Below, piece by piece: positions 16,675 to 25,868 of a stretch of 50,283 nt of DNA. The notes under the pieces were generated by a model. That model did no database searches. It was not told the DNA's origin and worked only from the letters and a program-made list of their open reading frames with translations. The translations under genes were made by a program, and so were the position numbers. The DNA is from an uncultured Bacteroidales bacterium (lineage in GTDB: Bacteria > Bacteroidota > Bacteroidia > Bacteroidales > UBA932). Location of the stretch: contig CALVCB010000006.1 in assembly GCA_944325965.1 (NCBI GenBank), positions 1 through 50,283 of the forward strand, read 5' to 3'. Positions within the stretch are counted from its first letter, which is position 1. The number at the start of each line of letters is the position of its first letter.

Positions 16675-16682
16675 TATTTTTG
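16675..16682 (+). promoter_or_regulatory. -7 box of the amidase gene
   Basis: TATTTTTG fits TAnnTTTG, 54 bases before the amidase ATG at 16737. No TTG partner is seen. It interlocks with the opposite-strand promoter through the dyad TTTTGCA-AGA-TGCAAAA (16678-16694). Confidence 0.45.
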
Positions 16683-16689
16683 CAAGATG

Positions 16690-16720
16690 CAAAAGTAATA
16701 CTTATTTCAAAAATTGCAAA
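16690..16720 (-). promoter_or_regulatory. Promoter of the LptD-like gene
   Basis: Minus strand: TTTG at 16717-16720, a 19-base spacer, then TACTTTTG at 16690-16697, an excellent match. The start would be near 16684, inside the -7 box of the opposite promoter. Confidence 0.6.
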
Positions 16721-16736
16721 ACAGAGACTGTCAATT

Positions 16737-17870
16737 ATGGGTTTAAAATATGTCCTGGCCGCAATGTGCATGGCTGTTATTTATGATTTGACCGGAGCCG
16801 GCTGCTCAGCAGAGGGGATCGGAGGATCTCCGAAACCGAAACTGGGGACTGTTGTCATAGATGCAGGACACGGCGGCAAGGATGCCGGTTGCGTGAGCAA
16901 GGATGGCAGGACATATGAAAAGGACCTGACGCTTTCCATAGCGAAGCTCCTGGGGCAGAAGATAAAGGCAGAGTACCCTGAAGTCAAGGTTTATTACACA
17001 AGGCTGACCGACAGATATCTTACATTGAATGAAAGGGCCGACATAGCCAACAGGAACAACGCCGACCTGTTCATATCGATACATATAAATGCAAATACCA
17101 GCTCGTCTCCGAGCGGATTCTCTTCGCATATATTCGGACGTGCCAGCGGAAAGGACAGCGACCTTTTCCGGGGAAACATGGACCTGTGCCGGAGGGAAAA
17201 CTCCGTTATCCTTCTTGAAGATGACTATACTACCAAATACCAGGGTTTCGACCCAAACGATCCGGAGTCATTCATTTTTTTCAGCCTTATGCAGAATGCG
17301 TATTATGAGCAGAGCCTGCTGTTTGCCGGAGAAGTGGTCCAGGCCCTGGACGGTGGGCCGATAAACAGGAACAGGGGAGTCTCGCAGGATTCTTTCTTCG
17401 TCTTGTGGAAGACGGCAATGCCGGCTGTTCTTCTGGAACTCGGATTCATCTCAAACAGTGCAGACCTGAAAGTGCTTACCTCGGAGAAAGGTCGTTCACA
17501 GATAGCAGGCCGCCTTTTCAATGCATTCAGTAAATTCAAGGCCAAATATGACAACAGCCTGGACTATTCATCTTCAGGGCTTACCCAGGCAGGGGCGACC
17601 CAGCGCAGCCAGCCGACAATAGCGGGAATGCCGTCATCAGGCAGGGCATACGGTATACAGATTATGGCGGCGAGCCGGGAAATACCGGCCTCTGACAAAT
17701 CTTTCAAGGGATACAGCCCGGTAATTGTCCTGGATGGACACCTATATAAATATATTATATGCGTGTCGGGCTCTGAGCAGACGGTCCGTGCGGATTTCAG
17801 GACAGTGTCAAAAAAATTCCCCGGGTCCTTTGTCGTAAAAATCGAAAACGGGACAGTCTTGCGCGATTAA
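16737..17870 (+). CDS. N-acetylmuramoyl-L-alanine amidase with C-terminal SPOR-like domain
   Basis: 378 residues from the ATG at 16737, where a short signal sequence begins (MGLKYVLAAMCMAVIYDLTG); a longer frame from 16593 would cross the divergent promoter. The Amidase_3 domain shows its zinc ligands: H45 in VVIDAGHGGKD, E61 in YEKDLTLSIAK and H116 in LFISIHINAN, plus the catalytic Glu in VLLELGFISN. It cuts the amide bond between muramic acid and the stem peptide in the periplasm. The last 75 residues (from GRAYGIQIMAAS) look like a SPOR fold, which binds denuded glycans at division sites. A role in daughter-cell separation is therefore likely. The mlaD-like gene follows 75 bases later. Confidence 0.92.
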   Translation: MGLKYVLAAMCMAVIYDLTGAGCSAEGIGGSPKPKLGTVVIDAGHGGKDAGCVSKDGRTYEKDLTLSIAKLLGQKIKAEYPEVKVYYTRLTDRYLTLNERADIANRNNADLFISIHINANTSSSPSGFSSHIFGRASGKDSDLFRGNMDLCRRENSVILLEDDYTTKYQGFDPNDPESFIFFSLMQNAYYEQSLLFAGEVVQALDGGPINRNRGVSQDSFFVLWKTAMPAVLLELGFISNSADLKVLTSEKGRSQIAGRLFNAFSKFKAKYDNSLDYSSSGLTQAGATQRSQPTIAGMPSSGRAYGIQIMAASREIPASDKSFKGYSPVIVLDGHLYKYIICVSGSEQTVRADFRTVSKKFPGSFVVKIENGTVLRD

Positions 17871-17945
17871 ATCCGGATCAGGGAGTATCTTGTATCGTGA
17901 AATGAATTAAATTAGCCCTGCATTGGACTTGAAAAAAATATCATA

Positions 17946-18860
17946 ATGAAAAAGTTTAGCAGAGAATTCAAAATAGGAATCTTTGTACTGACAGTACTTT
18001 TGATATCGTTCTTTGTCATTAATTTCCTGCGTGGCAAGGATATCTTCAACAGGGAAATGTCCGTCAGATCGTCTTATGACAATGTTGCAGGGCTGGTCCC
18101 CTCAGACCCGGTCTATATTAAAGGCTTTAAGGCGGGGGCTGTCACTTCTGTCGAGTATGACCCACGGACGGACCGTTTTGATGTAACCTGCTCTGTCCTG
18201 AAAAAATTCCGTATTCCGGAGGATTCGAGAATGACTATCTACAGCCGTGACATAATGGGGGGCAAGGCTGTTCTCATAGAACAGGGTGTATCCGGGAAAA
18301 CGGTTTCTGACGGCGCGCTTCTTTCCCCCGCTTTGCAGATGGACATGCTCTCTTCAATTTCAAGGCAGGTGGTCCCGTTACTGACGAAGGTGGAAAGTGC
18401 CGTAGTGAACCTGGATTCTGTGGCTGTGTCATTGAACTCTTTGCTTGACAGGGATAACAGGGAGTCGGTACAGAACATCCTCGAAAGCCTTGACAGGACC
18501 ATGCGAGAGGCTCAGAAGATTTCCGCTGCTGTCGGAGGGCGCTCTGACGAACTATCCCTCTTTGTTGACAACCTTGTCGCTTTCAGCTCCAGGCTGGATT
18601 CCATTGCAGTCAAAGCCGACAGTGCAATGTCAGGGGTGAATTGTGTTACGGAATCATTGGGCAGGGCTGACATAGAGGGTCTGGTAACTTCGTTCACAGA
18701 ATTGATGGAAAGCCTAAAGGATCCTGACGGGACTGTCGGAAGGCTTCTTTCTGACAGGAAGGTATATGATTCTCTGGAGTCCCTGATTTCCGATGCGGAC
18801 AGTCTTTTGAAAAAAATCGAAGAAAATCCTAAAAAATATATCAGGATTTCTATATTCTGA
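17946..18860 (+). CDS. MlaD-like MCE-domain lipid-transport protein
   Basis: 304 residues. One N-terminal membrane anchor (about residues 10-29) is followed by an MCE domain (YDNVAGLVPSDPVYIKGFKAGAVTSVEY ... IMGGKAVLIEQG) and then a long alpha-helical, coiled-coil-like region to the C-terminus, where Ser/Asp/Leu heptads are evident. MCE proteins form hexameric rings or tubes that carry phospholipids between inner and outer membrane. The ATPase and permease partners (mlaE, mlaF) are not in this window. Pairing with an amidase gene is usual in Bacteroidota. The ATG at 17946 is directly ahead of the anchor. Confidence 0.87.
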   Translation: MKKFSREFKIGIFVLTVLLISFFVINFLRGKDIFNREMSVRSSYDNVAGLVPSDPVYIKGFKAGAVTSVEYDPRTDRFDVTCSVLKKFRIPEDSRMTIYSRDIMGGKAVLIEQGVSGKTVSDGALLSPALQMDMLSSISRQVVPLLTKVESAVVNLDSVAVSLNSLLDRDNRESVQNILESLDRTMREAQKISAAVGGRSDELSLFVDNLVAFSSRLDSIAVKADSAMSGVNCVTESLGRADIEGLVTSFTELMESLKDPDGTVGRLLSDRKVYDSLESLISDADSLLKKIEENPKKYIRISIF

Positions 18861-19132
18861 GCGGATTATCAAACAGTTCCTACAAATATCTTAATTTTGA
18901 ATTTTTCAAAATTGCTATGGTTGTGATTATTTGATATTTGGATGTTTTGATGTTTTGTAAAATATTGAAAATGAGATATTTATTAAAATACATAAATGCA
19001 AAATAAAAATTAATCTGATGTAAAAAAAAGATAATAAGCAATAGCAAATAGAAAAATTTATCAGTTTTTTTTCACCACCTTTGTAACCGTTTTGAGACAA
19101 ACTTGTAGTATTTAACCTGACATCAGATTCAC
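18861..19132. other. Very AT-rich spacer upstream of dnaA
   Basis: 272 bases with no gene. From 18901 to 19080 I count 36 G or C in 180 bases (20%), against about half in the flanking genes. It holds a perfect AT hairpin AATTTTGAA-TTT-TTCAAAATT (18893-18913, just past the mlaD stop), a tandem GATGTTTT-GATGTTTTG (18941-18957), several A and T runs, and CACCTTTG (19076-19083), one base from the -7 consensus and 49 bases before the dnaA ATG. I see no consensus DnaA box, so an origin is not demonstrated. Confidence 0.6.
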
Positions 19133-20560
19133 ATGCTTTCAGAGAAACACACACTTGTATGGAACAACTGTCTTAAGATTATCGAGCAGATAGTCGAGCC
19201 GCAGCAGTTTGCAGTGTGGTTCAAGCCTATAAGGCCCGTTTCTCTGGTAGATTCAACCCTTACCGTCGAAGTCCCTACAGAGTTTTTCCGTGAATATCTG
19301 GAAGACTGTTTCCTTGACGTCCTCAAGAAAACCCTGAAAAGGGAGCTCGGTGCGGGAGCAAAGCTACAGTATATGGTCAAGCCTGTAACTGTTCAGCCGC
19401 CTATGACGTACCCTGCTGCGCATGGCCATGCTCCTGTAAACAGGGCAATCAATATCTCGAGCTCCTGCTCGCAGGCTGCGAACCCCGGGCCGATTGTGTT
19501 TCCTGGAACGGCTGTCCATAGGGTGCAGGTGAATCCACAGCTTAATCCTATATACTGTTTCGGCAACCTTATTGAAGGTGAGTGCAACAAGATGGGTGTG
19601 ACAGCCGGTGAGAGCATTTCTGATTCCCCGGGGAAGACTCCGTTCAATCCTCTCTTTCTTTTTGGAGGCCCAGGGCTCGGAAAGACACATCTGGCACAGG
19701 CAATCGGGATTGCAATAAAGGAAAAGCATCCGGAGCTTGTGGTCCTTTATGTCTCGGCGAACAGGTTCAAGACCCAGTATATGGATGCAGTCAGTGTAAA
19801 GAACAAGCTTGTGGACTTCCTTGCTTTCTATATGAAGATGGATGTCCTGATTGTGGACGACATCCAGGAACTTGTTTCACCAGGTACGCAGAATGCGTTC
19901 TTCCATATCTTCAATCACCTTCACCAGTCCGGCAAGCAGCTTGTCTTTACTTCTGACAGGCCCCCTGTTGACTTGCAGAATTTTGAGGAAAGGCTTTTGT
20001 CCCGTCTTAAGTGGGGGCTTTCGGTGGAACTTACCAGGCCGGATTTTGCTACACGTCTTGCCATGCTGAAAGCAAGGAGCTTCAGGGAAGGTGTGTCTAT
20101 AAACGATGATGTCCTTATCTATCTTGCAACAAGGGTGACGTCCAACTTCCGTGAACTTGAAGGTACTTTGATTTCACTTATAGCAAATGCTACCCTGGCC
20201 CATAAGGAAGTGACTGTGGAGATGGCGGAACATATTACGGAGAATATAGTTGGGGAGAAGGAGATTGACATAACTATAGACAAAGTGCAGAAAGCCGTGT
20301 GCGACTATTTCAGCATCACCCGCGACACCTTGCTTTCCAAGTCAAGGAAACGTCAGATTGTCCAGGCCAGGCAGATAGCCATGTATGTCAGCAGGAACCT
20401 TATCAACTGTTCACTTGCGACTATTGGGGCTGAACTCGGCGGAAAGGACCATGCGACCGTACTGCATGCCTGTACGACAGTTTCCGATCTGATGACCATA
20501 GACAAGAGTTTCAAGCAGTATGTTACCGACATAGAGAAAATGCTCGTGCCTGTAAGGTAA
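19133..20560 (+). CDS. dnaA: Chromosomal replication initiator protein DnaA
   Basis: 475 residues. Domain I (1-80, with IEQIVEPQQFAVWFKPIRP) binds the helicase loader or helicase; a variable linker runs to about 135. Domain III is the AAA+ ATPase with Walker A GGPGLGKT at 178-185, Walker B VLIVDDIQEL and sensor motif FTSDRPP; domain IV ends in the DNA-contact signature GAELGGKDHATVLHAC. ATP-DnaA oligomers open the origin. In most DnaA proteins the Walker B is followed by F (DDIQFL); here it is DDIQEL. The very AT-rich spacer lies directly upstream. pepD and rpe follow on the same strand with gaps of 23 and 6 bases. Confidence 0.97.
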   Translation: MLSEKHTLVWNNCLKIIEQIVEPQQFAVWFKPIRPVSLVDSTLTVEVPTEFFREYLEDCFLDVLKKTLKRELGAGAKLQYMVKPVTVQPPMTYPAAHGHAPVNRAINISSSCSQAANPGPIVFPGTAVHRVQVNPQLNPIYCFGNLIEGECNKMGVTAGESISDSPGKTPFNPLFLFGGPGLGKTHLAQAIGIAIKEKHPELVVLYVSANRFKTQYMDAVSVKNKLVDFLAFYMKMDVLIVDDIQELVSPGTQNAFFHIFNHLHQSGKQLVFTSDRPPVDLQNFEERLLSRLKWGLSVELTRPDFATRLAMLKARSFREGVSINDDVLIYLATRVTSNFRELEGTLISLIANATLAHKEVTVEMAEHITENIVGEKEIDITIDKVQKAVCDYFSITRDTLLSKSRKRQIVQARQIAMYVSRNLINCSLATIGAELGGKDHATVLHACTTVSDLMTIDKSFKQYVTDIEKMLVPVR

Positions 20561-20583
20561 TCTGCTCCTTAAATCTATCATAT

Positions 20584-22023
20584 ATGAAATCAGACAGGGT
20601 ACTTGAGATTTTCAAGGAAATTACCCGGGTTCCACGTGAATCCGGACATGAAGAACAGATTATTGCATATCTGCAGGCATTCGCTGCATCACATTCTCTG
20701 CAGTGCAGGACGGACAGGGTCGGAAATGTACTTATCATCAAAGAAGCTGCAGCTGGAAAGGAGGATGTGCCGGTCATAGTCCTGCAGAGCCACTCTGACA
20801 TGGTGTGCGAGAAGAATTCCGGTGTGGACCATGATTTCTCCAAGGACCCGATCAGGTATGTTATCGAAGATGATTGGATGATAGCAAAGGACACAACACT
20901 CGGTGCCGACTGCGGTATTGGTATGGCTGCTGCTCTCGCTGCCCTTGAAGATCCAGCAGAGACGGGACGTATAGAATGCCTTTTTACTGTCGCCGAAGAG
21001 ACAGGCCTGGACGGGGCAAATGCGCTTGAGCCGGATTTTATTTCAGGAAAGGTGCTTATCAACCTGGATTCAGAAGACGAGGGAGAACTGTTTGTCGGAT
21101 GTGCCGGAGGCATTGACACTACTGCAGTATTTGAATATAAAACACAAAAGTTACCACCTGAAACACATTTGTTAAAAATAAAGATTTACAATGGATTGGG
21201 TGGTCACAGCGGTGATGACATAAACAAAGGACGCTGTAATGCTGTCCAGCAGCTTGCAAGGTTTCTTTACAACGAGAGCGAGTACGGTTTCGGGCTCTGT
21301 TCCATAGACGGCGGCAACAAGAGGAATGCGATTGCACGCGAGGCTGAAGCTGTCATTTCCGTACCGGATCCCGGACAGACTGCCGGACGGTTCAGAAATT
21401 TCGGCAATGACCTCAGGTCTGAATTCTCGGTATCAGATCCGGATATCCGCGTTGATGTATCACATGTCGTTGGCGGTCCTGACGTTTCAATAGAGACTCC
21501 GGTCGCTTATGCGCTTGTATCTTCAATGCTTGCAGCCCCGCACGGAGTACTGGCGATGAGCATGGATATACCTGGCCTTGTGGAGACATCCTCCAACCTT
21601 GCCTCCGTCAAGATGCAAGCCCCTGGAATGATACGTGTGGGTACAAGCCAGCGCTCATCGGTCATTTCGGAATGCAGATATGCGGCTGCAAAGGTAGAAG
21701 CCTGCTTCAGACTGGCCGGAGCAAGTGTGAGCCACGAGTCTGAATATCCGGGCTGGAAGCCGAACATGGATTCCGCCCTTCTTGAGGTGTGCAGACAGTC
21801 CTACAGGAAACTGTTTTCCACAGATCCGACAGTCAGGGCCATTCATGCAGGACTGGAGTGCGGGCTCTTTCTGGACAAGTACCCTGATCTGGATATGATT
21901 TCATTCGGTCCTACCCTGAGAGGAGTTCATGCTCCGGGAGAAAGGCTTGACCTGAAGTCTCTTGACAAATTTGTAAGACTTCTGGACGATGTGATAATGA
22001 CATACGGTTGCTCTTCAAGGTAA
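20584..22023 (+). CDS. pepD: Aminoacyl-histidine dipeptidase (M20 family)
   Basis: 479 residues, the normal PepD length (about 485). It hydrolyses Xaa-His and other dipeptides in the cytoplasm with two zinc ions. The M20 signatures are present: VLQSHSDMVCEKN (first ligand His and catalytic Asp), TLGADCGIGMAAALA (bridging Asp), FTVAEETGLDGA (catalytic Glu and ligand Glu), INLDSEDEGEL and, near the end, AIHAGLECGLF (last ligand His). A dimerisation or lid domain is inserted between residues of about 190 and 400. Within it, bases 21121-21190 are locally AT-rich, without a break in the frame. Confidence 0.93.
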   Translation: MKSDRVLEIFKEITRVPRESGHEEQIIAYLQAFAASHSLQCRTDRVGNVLIIKEAAAGKEDVPVIVLQSHSDMVCEKNSGVDHDFSKDPIRYVIEDDWMIAKDTTLGADCGIGMAAALAALEDPAETGRIECLFTVAEETGLDGANALEPDFISGKVLINLDSEDEGELFVGCAGGIDTTAVFEYKTQKLPPETHLLKIKIYNGLGGHSGDDINKGRCNAVQQLARFLYNESEYGFGLCSIDGGNKRNAIAREAEAVISVPDPGQTAGRFRNFGNDLRSEFSVSDPDIRVDVSHVVGGPDVSIETPVAYALVSSMLAAPHGVLAMSMDIPGLVETSSNLASVKMQAPGMIRVGTSQRSSVISECRYAAAKVEACFRLAGASVSHESEYPGWKPNMDSALLEVCRQSYRKLFSTDPTVRAIHAGLECGLFLDKYPDLDMISFGPTLRGVHAPGERLDLKSLDKFVRLLDDVIMTYGCSSR

Positions 22024-22029
22024 GTTGTT

Positions 22030-22668
22030 ATGGCACTGGTCGCTCCTTCAATGCTTTCTGCGGATTTTCTTCATCTTGAAAAAGATGTGGAAACAGTCAA
22101 TTCGTGTGCCGACATCTTCCATCTTGATATAATGGACGGAGTTTTCGTGCCGAACATATCCTATGGCTTCCCGGTGGTGGACGCCATTGCGTCGGCGGCC
22201 TTAAAGCCCATGGACGCGCACCTGATGATAGTCCACCCCGAAAAGTATGTTGGCCGTTTTGCTGATGCAGGCGTTGCAATGCTCAGTGCACATCTGGAGG
22301 TCATGGAGGATCCCGCTTCTGTTATGGGACTCATTCGTTCGTACGGAATGAAAGCCGGAATTGCTTTTAATCCGGACATTCCTGTAGAAAAAGTATTTCC
22401 GTATCTGGAGAGCTGCGATTTTGTACTGGTAATGTCTGTGTTCGCCGGTTTTGGCGGACAGAAATTCATAGAAAGCACCTATTCGAGGGTACAGGAGCTA
22501 AGGAATGAGATACGGCGCAGAAGGCTTTGTGTCACAATCGAAGTGGACGGAGGAATTTCGCCTTCCAATTCATCTGCCCTGGTGGAGGCTGGGGCTGATA
22601 TACTTGTCGCCGGCAGTGCGGTATTCAAAGCTGCGGATCCTGCCGCTGCAGTGAGAGCTATGAAATGA
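22030..22668 (+). CDS. rpe: Ribulose-phosphate 3-epimerase
   Basis: 212 residues, a single TIM barrel. It interconverts ribulose 5-phosphate and xylulose 5-phosphate in the pentose phosphate pathway. Conserved segments are FHLDIMDGVFVPNISYG (metal His, catalytic Asp), DAHLMIVHPEKY, VMSVFAGFGGQKF and IEVDGGIS (second catalytic Asp, phosphate loop). The start lies six bases past pepD. Its 3' end overlaps the convergent birA gene by 11 bases, so the two transcripts must overlap or end inside each other; I see no hairpin there. Confidence 0.95.
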   Translation: MALVAPSMLSADFLHLEKDVETVNSCADIFHLDIMDGVFVPNISYGFPVVDAIASAALKPMDAHLMIVHPEKYVGRFADAGVAMLSAHLEVMEDPASVMGLIRSYGMKAGIAFNPDIPVEKVFPYLESCDFVLVMSVFAGFGGQKFIESTYSRVQELRNEIRRRRLCVTIEVDGGISPSNSSALVEAGADILVAGSAVFKAADPAAAVRAMK

Positions 22669-23413
22669 TATAGCTTATTTCCTTGAAATCGAACTCCTCT
22701 GTTTCCCCGTCTTCCATCTCGACCTGCAGCAGTGCCTTCTCCGATATTCCGCGTATGCTCCCGATAAACTCCCTGCCACTCCTGCAGTCTCTGTAGCGGG
22801 CTGGTGTGTCTTTCCTGTACAATGAGCGAACATATTCCCTTATCAGTCCGGACGGGTCATGCTCTGCCTCATCCATTCTGCAGAGTATCGCTGTTGAGAG
22901 TTTGACCAATACGTCTTCCGGCACATATTTTTTCCCTGTAAGCATAGACAGGGAAACCGGGTTCGGAAGTTCCGGCGGAAAGTCCTCCTGGTTCAGGTTC
23001 AGTCCAATGCCGATTATGCTTCCTGTCAGCTTTCCGCCCTTTATACTGTTTTCAATGAGGATGCCGCATATCTTTTTGTCGGAAACATAGATATCATTGG
23101 GCCATTTGATTTTTGCCTGTACGTCTTCCGAGATGAGGAAGTCCCTTACGCCGGAAGCTGCAGCCTCGCTTATGACAAACTGGCAGTCGGCAGGCAGGTC
23201 ATCTGACATTCCGCATCCAGGTTTGAGTATCATACTGAATGTAAGATTGCTGCCCGGCTCGCTTTTCCATGTATTCCCACGCTGCCCGCGCCCTGAAGTC
23301 TGTTCCTTAGCGGCAATTACAGTAAGCCCCGTCAGGCCTGGAAACAGTCTCTTTGCCTGTTCATTAGTGGAATCGATGGTTTCATACCATATAATATCAG
23401 TCATATTTTTCAT
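22658..23413 (-). CDS. birA: Biotin--protein ligase (BirA, no DNA-binding domain)
   Basis: 251 residues from the first ATG; MTDIIWYETIDSTNEQAK from 23404 is an equally good start. It activates biotin to biotinyl-AMP and transfers it to the carrier lysine of biotin carboxylases. Signatures: AKEQTSGRGQRGNTWKS (adenylate loop) and KWPNDIYVSDKKICGILIE. There is no N-terminal winged helix, so it is a group I ligase and cannot act as a biotin-operon repressor. The short C-terminal domain is present (GSIRGISEKALLQVEMEDG). It is convergent with rpe and divergent from rsfS. Confidence 0.92.
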   Translation of the reverse strand: MKNMTDIIWYETIDSTNEQAKRLFPGLTGLTVIAAKEQTSGRGQRGNTWKSEPGSNLTFSMILKPGCGMSDDLPADCQFVISEAAASGVRDFLISEDVQAKIKWPNDIYVSDKKICGILIENSIKGGKLTGSIIGIGLNLNQEDFPPELPNPVSLSMLTGKKYVPEDVLVKLSTAILCRMDEAEHDPSGLIREYVRSLYRKDTPARYRDCRSGREFIGSIRGISEKALLQVEMEDGETEEFDFKEISYIIS

Positions 23414-23429
23414 TGGTGCAGATTTTGTT

Positions 23430-23437
23430 TATATTTG
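23430..23437 (+). promoter_or_regulatory. -7 box of rsfS
   Basis: TATATTTG, an exact match, 35 bases before the rsfS ATG at 23473. It forms one arm of the dyad ATTTGC-GACT-GCAAAT (23433-23448) shared with the birA box. Confidence 0.5.
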
Positions 23438-23443
23438 CGACTG

Positions 23444-23451
23444 CAAATTTA
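23444..23451 (-). promoter_or_regulatory. -7 box of birA
   Basis: Minus strand TAAATTTG, exact. It faces left and overlaps the likely start region of the rsfS promoter. The expected upstream TTG is not seen. Confidence 0.45.
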
Positions 23452-23472
23452 ATATCAGAATATTCAAAAAAC

Positions 23473-23829
23473 ATGGATTATAGGAACGAACTTGATGTCA
23501 TAGCAGACGCAATGCTCGAGAAGAAAGGGAAAGACGTCGTATCCCTTGACCTGAAAAAAATAGGAACGGCCATATCTGATTTTTTTATTGTATGCAGTGC
23601 CGAATCAACGACAAACGTTTCTGCAATAGCCGATAATGTAGAGGCCAGGATGATATCCGAATGCGGGAGGAAACCTCTGCGTTCACAGGGCAGGGAGAAT
23701 TCCCTGTGGATAATAATCGACTATGGGGATATCGTCGTGCATATATTCCAGACACAGTACAGGGATTTCTACAGGCTTGAGGATCTGTGGGCAGACGCTG
23801 ACAGAAAGGAGTATTCTGACGACAAATAG
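23473..23829 (+). CDS. rsfS: Ribosomal silencing factor RsfS
   Basis: 118 residues from the ATG at 23473; the upstream in-frame extension runs through the promoter and has no homologous look. RsfS (YbeB/Iojap) binds ribosomal protein uL14 and blocks subunit joining when nutrients fall. Seen: DVVSLDLKKIGTAISDFFIVCSA, TNVSAIADNVEARM and the typical end WIIIDYGDIVVHIFQ and YRLEDLWADA. It is followed after 29 bases by ftsH, the usual order in Bacteroidota (rsfS-ftsH-cdsA). Confidence 0.93.
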   Translation: MDYRNELDVIADAMLEKKGKDVVSLDLKKIGTAISDFFIVCSAESTTNVSAIADNVEARMISECGRKPLRSQGRENSLWIIIDYGDIVVHIFQTQYRDFYRLEDLWADADRKEYSDDK

Positions 23830-23858
23830 GCAATCCCCGATCTTAATTAATTTCAAGA

Positions 23859-25868
23859 ATGAATACAGCCGGAAATGACAGGCCTTCATCGGGAGGCAAT
23901 AATCCGCAGAGGAGAAGACCTGTGCGGATGTCCTTTAATTTTTCATGGTTCTATATAATCCTCATTATAGGCATAATATGGATGTTCTTCAACCAAGGTG
24001 GAGCGAATCCCCAGAAGATCGAGTGGAGTGATGTCAAGGAGCAGATCCGTGCCGGTGATGTAAAGGAGATAGTTTTCATCAGGAACGATTTTGAAGGACG
24101 TGTTACAATCAAGCCGGACAGGCTTGCAAAGTATGCCGACAAGTTCGGCGGTGTTGTGCCGAAAAAATCACCGCATTTCATATTCCTGGTGTCCGGCAGT
24201 TTTAATCCAGAGGAGACTTTCGACGAACTTAACAGCACCTTGCCGGAATCGGACAGGTTCAGGGTTGTTGTCGAGAATGACAGCAAGTTCTGGAGCAGCC
24301 TGCTAGAATGGATATTGTTCCCGCTGCTCCTAATTTTGATGTGGGTATTCATGTTCAGGGGTATGAACAGGGGTATGAACGGGGGCGGAGGTCCTGGCGG
24401 CATTTTCAATGTGGGCAAATCTACAGGGAAACTGGCCGAAAAGGAAAGCATCAAGGTGTCTTTCAAGGATGTGGCTGGGCTCGAGGGTGCTAAGGAGGAG
24501 GTGATGGAGATTGTCGACTTCCTCAAGAATCCGAAAAAATATACGGCCCTTGGCGGAAAAATTCCGAAGGGGGCACTGCTGGTCGGTCCTCCGGGCACAG
24601 GAAAGACCCTGCTTGCAAAGGCTGTTGCAGGAGAGGCCAATGTGCCGTTTTTTTCCATATCAGGCTCTGATTTTGTCGAGATGTTCGTCGGAGTGGGTGC
24701 CTCAAGGGTCAGGGACCTGTTCCGTCAGGCGAAGGAAAAGTCTCCGTGTATTGTATTTATTGATGAAATCGATGCCGTAGGCCGGGCAAGAGGCAAGAAT
24801 GTCGGATTCTCATCAAATGATGAGAGAGAAAACACTCTTAACCAGCTACTTACCGAGATGGACGGGTTTGATTCCAATTCCGGGGTCATAATTCTTGCCG
24901 CTACTAACCGGGCCGACATCCTTGACAAGGCTCTTTTGCGTGCAGGCCGTTTTGACCGGCAGATACATGTCGACCTTCCTGACCTTAATGAACGTGTGGA
25001 AATATTCAAGGTCCACTTGAAGAACCTTAAACTTGAGCCGGATTTTGATGTTGACTTTCTTGCCAAGCATACTCCAGGATTCTCGGGTGCAGATATCGCC
25101 AATGTCTGCAATGAGGCTGCGCTTACTGCAGCGCGCAGAAACAAGAAGGTGATAGACAGGCAGGATTTCCTTGATGCTGTGGACAGGATAGTGGGTGGAC
25201 TGGAGCGCAAGACCATGATCATTACTCCGGAGGAGAAGCGTTCTATTGCCCATCATGAGGCCGGGCATGCTACTGTGAGCTGGTTCCTGAAGTATGCGAA
25301 CCCGCTTTTCAAGGTGACCATTGTCCCGCGGGGACAGGCTCTGGGCGCCGCATGGTATCTCCCGGAGGAGAGGAAATTGGAGACAAAGGAGCAGCTCATG
25401 GACGAGATGTGTGCGCTGCTTGGAGGAAGAGTCGCGGAGGAGATTGTCAACGGACAGCCTTCTACGGGAGCCCTTAACGACCTTGAACGCCTTACCAAGA
25501 CAGCGTATGCCATGGTGACCTATTACGGTATGAGTGACAATGTGGGGACAGTATCGTTTTACGATTCTACGGGTGCCAGGGGCTATGATCTGACAAAACC
25601 GTACAGTGAGAGGACAGCCGAAGCAATCGACAAGGAAGTGAAGGATCTTATCCGTTCCGTCCATGACAGGACCTATAAGCTTTTGATGGATCATAAGGAC
25701 GGTTTTGAGCGCCTTGCCGCCCTGCTTCTTGAAAAAGAAGTTATCTTTGCCGAGGATCTTGAAAGGATATTCGGGCCGAGACCATGGAAGGACAGGAAAG
25801 AGGATGAGGAAGGTGCTGAAAAGCAGACGGAATCGGAAGGAACTGAAAAACTGGCAGATGAAATTTAG
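23859..25868 (+). CDS. ftsH: ATP-dependent zinc metalloprotease FtsH
   Basis: 669 residues. A cytoplasmic N-terminus is followed by membrane segment 1 (about 29-44), a periplasmic domain to about 140, segment 2 (about 147-162), then the AAA+ domain with Walker A GPPGTGKT at 243-250, Walker [10 protein letters not shown] and the arginine-finger region AGRFDR. The M41 protease domain has HEAGH at 466-470. A charged, Glu/Lys-rich tail ends the protein. FtsH hexamers extract and degrade membrane and short-lived cytoplasmic proteins. The short Met/Gly-rich stretch [15 protein letters not shown] after segment 2 is typical of the phylum. The cdsA ATG lies inside its last codons (11-base overlap). 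Confidence 0.97.
   Translation: MNTAGNDRPSSGGNNPQRRRPVRMSFNFSWFYIILIIGIIWMFFNQGGANPQKIEWSDVKEQIRAGDVKEIVFIRNDFEGRVTIKPDRLAKYADKFGGVVPKKSPHFIFLVSGSFNPEETFDELNSTLPESDRFRVVVENDSKFWSSLLEWILFPLLLILMWVFMFRGMNRGMNGGGGPGGIFNVGKSTGKLAEKESIKVSFKDVAGLEGAKEEVMEIVDFLKNPKKYTALGGKIPKGALLVGPPGTGKTLLAKAVAGEANVPFFSISGSDFVEMFVGVGASRVRDLFRQAKEKSPCIVFIDEIDAVGRARGKNVGFSSNDERENTLNQLLTEMDGFDSNSGVIILAATNRADILDKALLRAGRFDRQIHVDLPDLNERVEIFKVHLKNLKLEPDFDVDFLAKHTPGFSGADIANVCNEAALTAARRNKKVIDRQDFLDAVDRIVGGLERKTMIITPEEKRSIAHHEAGHATVSWFLKYANPLFKVTIVPRGQALGAAWYLPEERKLETKEQLMDEMCALLGGRVAEEIVNGQPSTGALNDLERLTKTAYAMVTYYGMSDNVGTVSFYDSTGARGYDLTKPYSERTAEAIDKEVKDLIRSVHDRTYKLLMDHKDGFERLAALLLEKEVIFAEDLERIFGPRPWKDRKEDEEGAEKQTESEGTEKLADEI

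Noticed and set aside
23705..23713. TGTGGATAA, a perfect DnaA-box match, 4.6 kb past dnaA
   Set aside because: Single copy inside rsfS; about 0.4 exact matches are expected by chance in 50 kb on both strands, so it does not define an origin.
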